Positions 1 to 4,985 are shown, counted from the stretch's first letter. The stretch is 6,598 nt of DNA from an uncultured Alphaproteobacteria bacterium (GCA_949296785.1 CASFRQ010000177.1:1-6598); one strand, 5' to 3'. Made by a program: numbers and translations. The notes: generated from the letters alone by a model not told the origin.

Positions 1-385
1 AGGAAGTTTACAAAGAGTTTATAATGGTTATAAAATTTTGAAAAAATGGTTGTCAAGGTTCCAAAAGCAGCATCTTTTTATTTATAAATCGGCTTTACAG
101 AGTGTAAATCAATCGGCCGGGTTAACTTTCTTTATAAAAAGATATTTATGTAAAAAAGGAACAATACGGCGTTCGTGTAAAAAAATACTAAAAAAGAATA
201 AAGAGTGTTATTATAGTGTTTTTTATAGATTGACTGAATTTTACAAACTTTTCTTTATCTTGAAAAACGGGGAAATTTTTTCATGAGGAAAAGGAGTAAT
301 GTACTCGGTTCTGTTTCTTCCAATCGTCTTTTTTTAACTCTCTGATGTTTTAACAGTTTTTCTTTATTTTTTTAGGAGAATATAA
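1..385. other. AT-rich left flank without a convincing gene
   Basis: This stretch is strongly AT-rich and I support no gene in it. The only longer open frame (TTG at 38 to 286, 82 codons) has no Shine-Dalgarno sequence, has a Lys/Phe/Tyr/Cys-rich translation typical of random AT-rich DNA, and matches no family I know. A short frame starts at ATG 283 and another follows an AAGGAG only two bases upstream of an ATG near 299, but both stop within about 20 codons. The right edge is the terminator of the minus-strand tRNA. The stretch could be the 3' flank of a gene outside the window. Confidence 0.5.
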
Positions 386-408
386 AAGCCGCGGTTTTTC
401 CACGGCTT
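382..408 (-). terminator. intrinsic terminator of the tRNA-His unit
   Basis: On the minus strand AAGCCGTGG and CCGCGGCTT (plus-strand positions 400-408 and 386-394) pair as a 9-bp stem with one G-T wobble around an AAAAA loop, followed by TTATA. It lies 6 bases past the tRNA CCA end. On the plus strand the stem is followed by A residues, so it terminates only leftward transcription. Confidence 0.8.
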
Positions 409-414
409 AAAAAA

Positions 415-492
415 TGGGGCGAATGATGGGACTCGAACTCACGACATCTGGTACCACAAACCAGCGCTCTAACCAACTGAGCTACATTCGCC
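415..492 (-). tRNA. tRNA-His, anticodon GTG
   Basis: A full cloverleaf can be folded by hand. The acceptor stem GCGAATG/CATTCGC is perfect (485-491 with 419-425). The D stem GCTC/GAGC and the anticodon stem CTGGT/ACCAG are intact. The loop TTGTGGT places anticodon GTG at plus-strand positions 455-457. The T loop is TTCGAGT, and CCA is encoded at 415-417. A G at position -1 (complement of 492) faces C73 (complement of 418), the histidine identity pair recognised by HisRS; the Rhizobiales/Rhodobacterales/Caulobacterales clade of Alphaproteobacteria has lost this pair. One oddity is in the T stem GTGAG/CCCAT, which has an A52-C62 mismatch and a G49-T65 wobble. The gene has its own promoter and terminator and so looks monocistronic. 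Confidence 0.97.
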
Positions 493-509
493 ACAAAATA
501 ATCATCCTA

Positions 510-537
510 ACTATACAAAATAATAGAAACAAGTCAA
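510..537 (-). promoter_or_regulatory. sigma70-type promoter of tRNA-His
   Basis: Reading the minus strand, TTGACT (532-537) and TATAGT (510-515) are separated by 16 bp. Each box matches the consensus at 5 of 6 positions. The expected start is near 503, giving a 5' leader of about 10 nt before the tRNA, as expected for a tRNA gene. It is back to back with the plus-strand promoter at 570-598. Confidence 0.75.
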
Positions 538-569
538 GAAAAAAAATTTTTCATTTTTAATTAAAAATA

Positions 570-598
570 TTGACAAACTTAAAACCCCTTTATATACT
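570..598 (+). promoter_or_regulatory. near-consensus promoter of the 48-aa small protein gene
   Basis: A perfect -35 box TTGACA (570-575), a 17-bp spacer and a -10 box TATACT (593-598, 5 of 6) form the best promoter in the window. Transcription should start near 605, leaving about 27 nt before the small ORF at 632. The flanking sequence is A/T-rich, with an AATTAAAAAT upstream stretch resembling an UP element. Confidence 0.8.
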
Positions 599-631
599 GC
601 CGTTACAAACAAAAAAAAGAAAGGGTTTGCC

Positions 632-778
632 ATGTGTATTAAAGCAAAAAGAACAGAAAAGAAAAAGCTGATTCTTCTGAATAAAAACAAATATAAATCT
701 CCGTCAGAAATTCAGCAGGGCATTGACAATGCTAAGATTTCCATGCTCCGGTTGTATATGCCTCGCAAGTCTTATTAA
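632..778 (+). CDS. unrecognised basic 48-aa small protein with its own transcription unit
   Basis: I do not recognise the family. The frame encodes 48 residues, beginning MCIKAKRTEKKKLILLNKNK and ending LYMPRKSY. The N-terminal third is very basic (KAKR, KKK). It is followed by LILL, a polar middle with SPSEIQQGIDNAK, and an Arg/Lys-containing C-terminus. There is no signal peptide or membrane segment. A modest Shine-Dalgarno (GAAAGGG, ending 6-7 bases before ATG) precedes the start. Support for a real gene comes mainly from context: a near-consensus promoter about 30 bp upstream, and an intrinsic terminator beginning 12 bases after the stop, with no other gene between them. Net charge and length would suit a nucleic-acid-binding or ribosome-associated peptide, but that is inference only. 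The alternative is that the transcript is a small RNA and the frame is fortuitous. Confidence 0.7.
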   Translation: MCIKAKRTEKKKLILLNKNKYKSPSEIQQGIDNAKISMLRLYMPRKSY

Positions 779-790
779 CTAAATGCTTTT

Positions 791-829
791 AAAAGGGCGG
801 CTTTGAAAAAAGTCGTCCTTTTTTGTTTT
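791..829 (+). terminator. intrinsic terminator after the small protein gene
   Basis: AAAAGGGCGGCTT (791-803) and AAGTCGTCCTTTT (810-822) pair over 13 bp with two G-T wobbles around a TGAAAA loop. The T-rich tail runs from 819 to 829. The stem starts 12 bases after the stop codon, closing a transcript of roughly 220 nt. Nothing plausible follows for several hundred bases, so this is a true end and not an attenuator. Confidence 0.9.
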
Positions 830-837
830 GTATTCAG

Positions 838-1062
838 TTCTGAACATGAAAACACAATTACTGTTATAAAATACAGCAAAGCGTTTTTTTGCGGGAATTT
901 TTTAAAAACAATTTTCAAAAATTCATGAACACTTTTTGTAAACACGATTCATAGGGTAAAACCAAGGTTTATATATCGGTATATTTCCAAAAAGCATGTG
1001 TTTAAATTCGCCGCCGCCATGATATTGAATATCAAAGGCGCAAAAATGCGGAGGAGTTTATT
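838..1062. other. AT-rich spacer with small inverted repeats
   Basis: No gene is supported here. Several short dyads are visible: TTCAGTTC-T-GAAC-A-TGAA at 833-850, GAATTTTT/AAAAATTC (895-902 with 917-924), ATATA-TCGG-TATAT (971-984), and the palindrome at 1020-1034, which is listed separately. No good -35/-10 pair could be found for the broken frame that begins at 1063. Confidence 0.4.
1020..1034. promoter_or_regulatory. 15-bp perfect palindrome, possible operator
   Basis: TGATATT-G-AATATCA is a perfect 7-1-7 inverted repeat located 16 bases upstream of the strong Shine-Dalgarno sequence of the candidate pseudogene. The size and symmetry suit a dimeric repressor site, but no regulator gene is present and short AT-rich palindromes arise by chance, so the role is speculative. 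Confidence 0.25.
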
Positions 1063-1514
1063 GTGAAGAAAAACGGTGTCTTTGTATTGACTGATGAAGA
1101 TTTATGTTTCTTTGAAGTATAGGCTGTTTATTGGTTACGAGCCTGACTTTTCATATCTGTTAAAGAAGTTGGGAGGAAAAGCAGTTGTTTTTACTGCGTC
1201 CTTTGATTATTTTCCCGAACAAGGAAGATTTTTTTTAATTTTGTAAAGGGAAGCATAATGTTCAGGAATATCCGTCGTTCGTTCCGATGAGCAGAAATGA
1301 TAGTTTATATAAAGTTGGAAACGGATTTAAATTGTCTGTTTTTAAGGTAACTTGCCGGTATGATATTAAATGCCGTAATCATTAAGCGCCTGTTTAGATG
1401 AAAGGATACAATACTGCAAAAAGCTGGTATTTAAAAAATAAATACGAACGCGCGTTATAAGATTTTGTCTTTAAGCGCGCATCACAAATTTTCAGAAGTT
1501 GCCGCGTGAAATAA
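1063..1514 (+). pseudogene. candidate decayed protein gene, frameshifted, family unknown
   Basis: The strongest ribosome-binding site in this region, GGAGGAG at 1050-1056, sits 6 bases before a GTG at 1063. The frame reads VKKNGVFVLTDEDLCFFEV and then stops at 1120. A second frame is open from 1094 to 1246 and includes FIGYEPDFSYLLKKLGGKAV and FTASFDYFPEQGR, which look like real protein. A third frame is open from 1239 to 1385, with later pieces such as KGYNTAKSWYLKNKYERAL between stops, up to 1514. The pieces succeed each other in order on one strand and overlap at their ends, as expected for a gene broken by indels and nonsense mutations. A plus-strand terminator follows at 1529. I cannot name the ancestor. 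The spacer could instead be non-coding with chance open frames. Confidence 0.35.
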
Positions 1515-1528
1515 ATATATTTAAACTT

Positions 1529-1548
1529 TTCGTCCGAGACGAATTTTT
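1529..1548 (+). terminator. short intrinsic terminator downstream of the candidate pseudogene
   Basis: TTCGTC-CGA-GACGAA (1529-1543) is a perfect 6-bp hairpin with a 3-nt loop, immediately followed by TTTTT. It faces plus-strand transcription, so it would serve the broken gene at 1063-1514. On the minus strand the stem is followed by AAGTTT, which is poor as a terminator for guaD. Confidence 0.55.
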
Positions 1549-1583
1549 CCCTTTGTCTTAAAAAGATGCAGAGACAAGATTGC

Positions 1584-2045
1584 TTAGTACATTTTATTCA
1601 GCTCTTTTTTCCATTCACGCATAGCATGGACTGCTGCAGGGCGGCACTCTTCCATAAAGATGCCGCCGGATATATTGTTTTTGAGAAGAGCATAAAAATC
1701 GTCATCACGGAAACCGATTTCTGCGGCGTCCTGGCGTGTCGCGGCATAGTAAATCTGCCGGATATTAGCCCATTTGGACGCCATCAGGCACATCGGACAC
1801 GGTTCGCAACTGGTATACAAATCACAGTCGGATAGATCAAAAGTACCGAGCGTTTCACAGGCTTTTCTGATAGCGGAAACTTCCGCATGAGCTGTCGGAT
1901 CGTTGTTTTGCAAAACCTGATTGCAGGAACCGGCGATAATTTGTCCGTCTTTGACAATAACTGCACCGAAAGGCCCTCCCTTTTTTAAAGAGACATTTTG
2001 AGCGCTTAAGGCAATGGCCTTCTCCATAAAATCTTTATGTGTCAT
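1584..2045 (-). CDS. guaD: guanine deaminase (cytidine deaminase fold)
   Basis: This 153-aa enzyme is predicted to hydrolyse guanine to xanthine plus ammonia in cytosolic purine salvage. The zinc motif is complete: HAE at 53-55 (H53 ligand, E55 proton shuttle) and SCEPCPMC at 79-86 (C83 and C86 ligands). The stretches GGPFGAVIVKDG, NDPTAHAE, IRKACETLG, LYTSCEPCPMC and DAAEIGF closely resemble Bacillus GuaD (about 156 aa). Two features reported for substrate recognition there also appear: an Asp at 114 and a C-terminal Tyr (ends NKMY, Y153), which in the Bacillus dimer reaches the partner's active site. That favours guanine deaminase over the related tRNA adenosine deaminase TadA. AAGGAAG lies 4 bases upstream of the ATG. 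It diverges from the HAD gene across 61 bp. The Firmicute-like sequence may hint at old transfer, which is unproven. Confidence 0.88.
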   Translation of the reverse strand: MTHKDFMEKAIALSAQNVSLKKGGPFGAVIVKDGQIIAGSCNQVLQNNDPTAHAEVSAIRKACETLGTFDLSDCDLYTSCEPCPMCLMASKWANIRQIYYAATRQDAAEIGFRDDDFYALLKNNISGGIFMEECRPAAVHAMREWKKELNKMY

Positions 2046-2073
2046 TTTTCTTCCTTTTAATTTGGCTTGATGA

Positions 2074-2079
2074 TATAAT
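2074..2079 (+). promoter_or_regulatory. possible -10 box in the guaD/HAD divergent spacer
   Basis: A perfect TATAAT lies 28 bases before the HAD start codon, but the hexamer 17 bp upstream (TTCCTT) is a poor -35. The 61-bp spacer must hold both divergent promoters. I cannot assign the minus-strand one with confidence. Confidence 0.3.
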
Positions 2080-2106
2080 TGATTGTCTAATATAGGGAAT
2101 ATGTAA

Positions 2107-3090
2107 ATGAAAATCTATGAAAATCTGTTTTCCGTCTCGCAAGGATTTGATGTTTTTCTTTTTGACGCTTATGGGGTTTTCTGGAATGGAAAAACTTTCT
2201 GCCCCGGCAGCCGGGAAGTTATGGAAACTCTGATGAAAGAGGGAAAAAAGGTTTTTATTCTGTCCAATTCCACCCAGCTGGGGGCGGATGCTATGGCTTC
2301 TTACGCTAAAAAAGGGTTGCTTCGCGGATATCATTATACGGACTTTATTTCTTCCGGTGATGCGGCGGCGCAATATTTGAAGGAAGGCAGACTTTCTTTT
2401 GCATCAAACCCGAAACCGTTAACATATTACCGTTTTGGCTCCGTCGGAACAAAAATTTTTAACGAAACGAAATATCGTGAGGTTTTATCCCCCTGTGAAG
2501 CCGATTTTTTTTATATTTCCGTTCCTCAGCTGACTACGCGGCAGAGGAATGATATGTCTCATTTGGAAAATGTTTTATTTTTATCAGATTCTTCAAAAGA
2601 AGATTTTCCGTTATATGACAGTTTGAGTGTGGAGCCTTTCATTTCTCAGTTAAAAGAACTTCTGTCTTTTCATTTACCTGCTTTTAACGCAAATCCGGAC
2701 ATAACGGCGGCGTCTATGCCGAAGTCTGACCCGTCCGCATCTCCTCTTTTTGCCGTTCGGCAGGGAGCGATTGCACAGCAGTATAAACGGATGGGCGGCG
2801 AAGTTTTTGAAATCGGAAAGCCATATCCTTATATTTATGAGTTTACTTTTTCAAAGCTGGAACGAATGGGCGTTCGTGTTGTGAAAGATAAAGTTTTAAT
2901 GGTAGGGGATACTGTCCGTACGGATATCAGGGGAGCCAACCTGACGGGGATTAAGTCCGTTTTATGCGTAGAAGGCGGTGTTGCCGGTAATGAAGTTTGC
3001 GAAAGCGGGCAAGTGGATGAAAAAAAACTTACTTCCTTGTTTCAAAGGGAAGAAGGAATGCCTGATTTTTTGATTAAAAGTGTTGGTTGA
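2107..3090 (+). CDS. HAD superfamily class IIA (NagD-like) protein, variant motif I
   Basis: This 327-aa cytosolic protein has the four HAD landmarks: motif I FDAYGVFWNG with the nucleophile at D20, motif II LSNST (52-56), the motif III lysine in IGKPYP (K238), and motif IV VGDTVRTD (D268, D273). NPD at 196-198 is the class IIA hallmark that follows the C2 cap domain lying between motifs II and III. The usual second aspartate of motif I (DxD), the general acid/base, is Tyr22 here; to my knowledge the mainly alphaproteobacterial class IIA subgroup with DVWGV-type motifs shares this trait. The substrate is unknown; a phosphatase or phosphotransferase role is inferred from the fold only. AGGGA lies 9 bases upstream of ATG 2107, which decides the start. 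An ATG at 2101 is followed directly by TAA. No close downstream gene follows. Confidence 0.85.
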   Translation: MKIYENLFSVSQGFDVFLFDAYGVFWNGKTFCPGSREVMETLMKEGKKVFILSNSTQLGADAMASYAKKGLLRGYHYTDFISSGDAAAQYLKEGRLSFASNPKPLTYYRFGSVGTKIFNETKYREVLSPCEADFFYISVPQLTTRQRNDMSHLENVLFLSDSSKEDFPLYDSLSVEPFISQLKELLSFHLPAFNANPDITAASMPKSDPSASPLFAVRQGAIAQQYKRMGGEVFEIGKPYPYIYEFTFSKLERMGVRVVKDKVLMVGDTVRTDIRGANLTGIKSVLCVEGGVAGNEVCESGQVDEKKLTSLFQREEGMPDFLIKSVG

Positions 3091-3127
3091 TTTTTTGCCG
3101 TCGTATTTTTATGGTTTTTGGCGAGTG

Positions 3128-3207
3128 CGGACGGAGTGTAGTAAACTGTTATTATAAAAACAGCCGGACAATCCGGAAAAGATGTCGGAAAAGTCCATCT
3201 CCGTCCG
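3128..3207. repeat. structured inverted-repeat element, possible branched RNA or dispersed repeat
   Basis: CGGACGGAG (3128-3136) is exactly complementary to CTCCGTCCG (3199-3207), forming a 9-bp outer helix. Inside it are two adjacent hairpins, CTGTT/AACAG (3146-3150 with 3159-3163, 8-nt loop) and CCGGA-CAA-TCCGG (3164-3176). A weaker third hairpin (GATG/CATC, 3181-3199) shares one base with the outer helix. The whole can fold as a small multi-branched structure. GC content is well above the surrounding spacer. No T-run follows on either strand, so it is not a simple terminator. It may be a dispersed intergenic repeat or part of the 3' UTR of the upstream HAD gene. Confidence 0.45.
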
Positions 3208-3245
3208 GAAAAAGAATAATAAAAAAAATCGTAATGAAAGAAAAA

Positions 3246-3279
3246 AATAAAAAATAACTCTTAAAGGTTATTTTTTATT
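3246..3279. terminator. AT-only 13-bp hairpin, possible terminator of the HAD gene
   Basis: AATAAAAAATAAC (3246-3258) and GTTATTTTTTATT (3267-3279) pair perfectly over 13 bp around an 8-nt loop. The right arm contains a T6 run, so it could end rightward transcription from the HAD gene 156 bases upstream. However, the stem has a single G-C pair and no T tract beyond it, making it a weak candidate. Confidence 0.35.
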
Positions 3280-3585
3280 CGGAGGCTTTTTTGAATTTTT
3301 TATGTTTAATTTCCATATAAAAGAAAGGTTTTACTCCGCGTATGGAGGTCCGGCAAAAGTTGCGCTTATTGCGAGGATTTTGTTTTTCTGCCTCATTGAC
3401 AAGTACTTGGAATAAAGGAAAGAGGTTTTTGTCCCTCTAAAATATAACAAATTTTTGGATAGAGGCTGTATCGCCGACTTTTTTTATACCAAGCTTGATT
3501 GGCTTTGCTTAGCGATGAGATTTATTATGAAAAATGCAGTATTTAATCCGTTTTTCTTGAATTTTTTGAAGTTTTTTGAAAAATA
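3280..3585. other. gene-poor spacer with only very short open frames
   Basis: I see no convincing gene. Two tiny plus-strand frames exist: ATG 3302 to 3415 (37 aa, hydrophobic middle ALIARILFFCLI, with a GGAGG too far upstream at 16 bases) and ATG 3527 to 3586 (19 aa, MKNAVFNPFFLNFLKFFEK, no good ribosome site, stop inside the next terminator stem). A small hairpin AGAGG/CCTCT lies at 3421-3438. GCCGACTTT at 3473-3481 repeats the right arm of the hairpin at 3586-3625. Confidence 0.4.
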
Positions 3586-3625
3586 AAAGTCGGCAAATAA
3601 AAGTTTTCTTCCATTTGCCGACTTT
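3577..3625 (-). terminator. distal terminator of the HIT-kdsB operon
   Basis: AAAGTCGGCAAAT (3586-3598) and ATTTGCCGACTTT (3613-3625) are perfect 13-bp inverted repeats around a 14-nt loop. On the minus strand the stem is followed by TTATTTTTC (3577-3585), so it terminates transcription coming from kdsB. It is the second of two tandem hairpins after that gene. Confidence 0.8.
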
Positions 3626-3632
3626 AAATAAG

Positions 3633-3660
3633 AAAAAATCCTTGTGAGTTCGGATTTTTT
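3633..3660 (-). terminator. proximal terminator overlapping the kdsB stop
   Basis: On the minus strand AAAAAATCC (complement of 3652-3660) pairs with GGATTTTTT (complement of 3633-3641), a perfect 9-bp stem whose right arm supplies the T tract. The outer base of the left arm is the first base of the kdsB stop codon (TAA, 3660-3662), so the hairpin abuts the coding region. The stem is mostly A-T, and the stronger hairpin at 3586-3625 acts as backup. Confidence 0.6.
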
Positions 3661-4433
3661 TATTTAATCCACTTTTTTGCTTCTTCCAATTCTTCGGGGG
3701 TGTTGATATCCGCGGGCGCTTCTTTAATCAGCTTCATTTCTTCAATCAGCATAGCGCGGATGTACATGCCGTTTTCCAAAGTGCGCAACTGTTCCAAAGA
3801 TTCCCGCGCTTCCAAAACACCGACGGGAAGAGAGACGATTTTTCTTAAGGATGCCGCCTTAAATACATAGATACCGATATGGTGATAAAAATCATGGTTC
3901 GGCGTTTTTTCGGGATTACGGATATAGGGGGCGGCGGCACGAGTGAAATACAAACAACGCCCTTCTTTTTCACCTTCTCTCAAACCCATGACGATTTTAA
4001 CATTGTTTGGATTTTCTACGGCTTCTTTGTCCGTTATAACCATACCACAGGTGGCGATGTCACAACCGGTACGTTCCACCATCTCAATCAAAGGCAAATT
4101 GACACGTGGATCAACATTAATATTGTCTCCTTGAAAGTTGACGACGATATCGTATTTATTTCCTTCCGGATCCAGTTCTTTTAAGGCAGCGGCAATCCTG
4201 TCCGTCCCGCTGGGAAGGGAAGGGTCCGTTAAAACGGCTTTGGCGCCGAATTTGGCGCATTCATCCAAAATCGCCTGATCTCCGGAGGCGACAACGACAT
4301 CTCCCGGCATATACTTGCGGACATTTTCATATACCCTTTGGATGAGGGTTTTTCCGTTAATGTCCAAAAGAGGTTTGTTGGGAAGTCTTGTCGCGGCCAG
4401 ACGGACGGGAATCATGGTGATGATATTGCTCAT
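3660..4433 (-). CDS. kdsB: 3-deoxy-manno-octulosonate cytidylyltransferase (CMP-Kdo synthetase)
   Basis: This cytosolic enzyme couples CTP and Kdo to give CMP-Kdo for the LPS inner core. The 257-aa length is normal. Family blocks appear in order: IPVRLAATRLPNKPL (8-22, CTP loop), LPSGTDRI (73-80), VVNFQGDN (98-104, with D103 the conserved metal-binding Asp), HHIGIYVF (184-191), LEQLRTLENG (213-222) and DINTPEEL (242-249). Two departures are visible. The usual QGDE reads QGDN, and the C-terminal GVDTPEDL, whose Asp is the second metal ligand in studied KdsB enzymes, aligns as DINTPEEL, giving Asn244 in place of Asp. The enzyme may still work, or may handle a related sugar acid. AAGGAA lies 7 bases before the ATG. 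It is the second gene of an operon, 29 bases after the HIT gene, and is followed by two terminators. Confidence 0.92.
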   Translation of the reverse strand: MSNIITMIPVRLAATRLPNKPLLDINGKTLIQRVYENVRKYMPGDVVVASGDQAILDECAKFGAKAVLTDPSLPSGTDRIAAALKELDPEGNKYDIVVNFQGDNINVDPRVNLPLIEMVERTGCDIATCGMVITDKEAVENPNNVKIVMGLREGEKEGRCLYFTRAAAPYIRNPEKTPNHDFYHHIGIYVFKAASLRKIVSLPVGVLEARESLEQLRTLENGMYIRAMLIEEMKLIKEAPADINTPEELEEAKKWIK

Positions 4434-4462
4434 GTTTTTTTTCCTTTTTTTGATTGGGAGAG

Positions 4463-4894
4463 TTAATTTTGGTTATACTCAGGCGCTTTCCTGAGCGCTT
4501 CAAACGCTTGTCTGATTTTTAAGAGCGTTTGTTCTTTTTCCTTAGGGTCGTACGGTTCCGAATGGTTATTCCAGACGGTTGTCGGCCAGTCGGGGTCGCC
4601 TTCCTTACGGCAAAGGATATGAATATGCAGTTGGGGTGTTTTATTGCCTATCATGGCGACATTTGTCTGGTCATGCTCAAAAGTGTCGGCCATGACTTTT
4701 TCCGCCAACGCCATTTCACGCATCAACTGCAACCTGTCTTCCATAGACAGAAAAGTCATGTTTTTGACATTTTCCCTTCTGGGAACCAAAAAAATCCACG
4801 GATAAAAACGGTTGTCTTCAAAAAGGACGGTGCAAAGCTTCAAATCAGTAACGAAGTCTTTTTTCGCCAGTCCGGGAACAAGTTGAAAGGGCAT
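4463..4894 (-). CDS. HIT family protein (nucleotide hydrolase/transferase fold)
   Basis: This is a 143-aa HIT domain protein. FEDNRFYPWIFLVPRR (25-40) and VAMIGNKTPQLHIHILCR (79-96) followed by GDPDWPTTVW (99-108) match the short proteobacterial HIT proteins. The triad reads Q88-L-H90-I-H92-I-L: the first His of HxHxH is Gln, as is typical of this subgroup, and the catalytic His is kept. The natural substrate is unknown; relatives act on dinucleoside polyphosphates or nucleotidyl conjugates. I chose the start at 4894 because AAGGAG sits 6 bases before it and similarity begins there. A longer frame from 5020 would add 42 unrelated residues across the promoter region. It is the first gene of a two-gene operon with kdsB (29-base gap). 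No functional link to Kdo synthesis is known to me. Confidence 0.88.
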   Translation of the reverse strand: MPFQLVPGLAKKDFVTDLKLCTVLFEDNRFYPWIFLVPRRENVKNMTFLSMEDRLQLMREMALAEKVMADTFEHDQTNVAMIGNKTPQLHIHILCRKEGDPDWPTTVWNNHSEPYDPKEKEQTLLKIRQAFEALRKAPEYNQN

Positions 4895-4924
4895 TAAAAT
4901 CTCCTTAAAAATGAAACCGTTTTC

Positions 4925-4953
4925 AGTATATAAAATATGTTTTGCGAAATAAA
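4925..4953 (-). promoter_or_regulatory. candidate promoter of the HIT-kdsB operon
   Basis: On the minus strand, -10 TATACT (4925-4930) is preceded by a 17-bp spacer and a weak -35 TTTATT (4948-4953). Transcription would start near 4918, giving a leader of about 24 nt before the ATG at 4894. The same -10 hexamer is used by the small-protein promoter at 593-598. Confidence 0.5.
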
Positions 4954-4985
4954 GGATTATTTCAAAAAAATGGTTTGTATTTCTG

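Noticed and set aside
38..286. 82-codon plus-strand frame with TTG start
   Set aside because: No Shine-Dalgarno, AT-driven composition rich in Lys/Phe/Tyr/Cys, no family resemblance; likely chance.
791..822. Reading the hairpin after the small ORF as a leader-peptide attenuator
   Set aside because: No intact gene follows, no competing antiterminator was seen, and the small ORF lacks runs of a regulatory amino acid codon.
1450..1480. GCGCG/CGCGC dyad as a terminator for guaD
   Set aside because: It lies about 100 bases beyond the guaD stop, has a long loop and is not followed by T residues on the minus strand.
1566..1835. Plus-strand frame opposite guaD
   Set aside because: Antisense shadow of a gene with a complete zinc-deaminase motif; no ribosome site.
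2035..2373. 112-codon minus-strand frame across the HAD gene start
   Set aside because: Antisense to conserved HAD motif I and II coding sequence and overlapping guaD; low-complexity, basic translation.
3879..4184. Plus-strand frames inside kdsB
   Set aside because: Shadows of the conserved kdsB coding sequence; Phe-rich translation without domain features.
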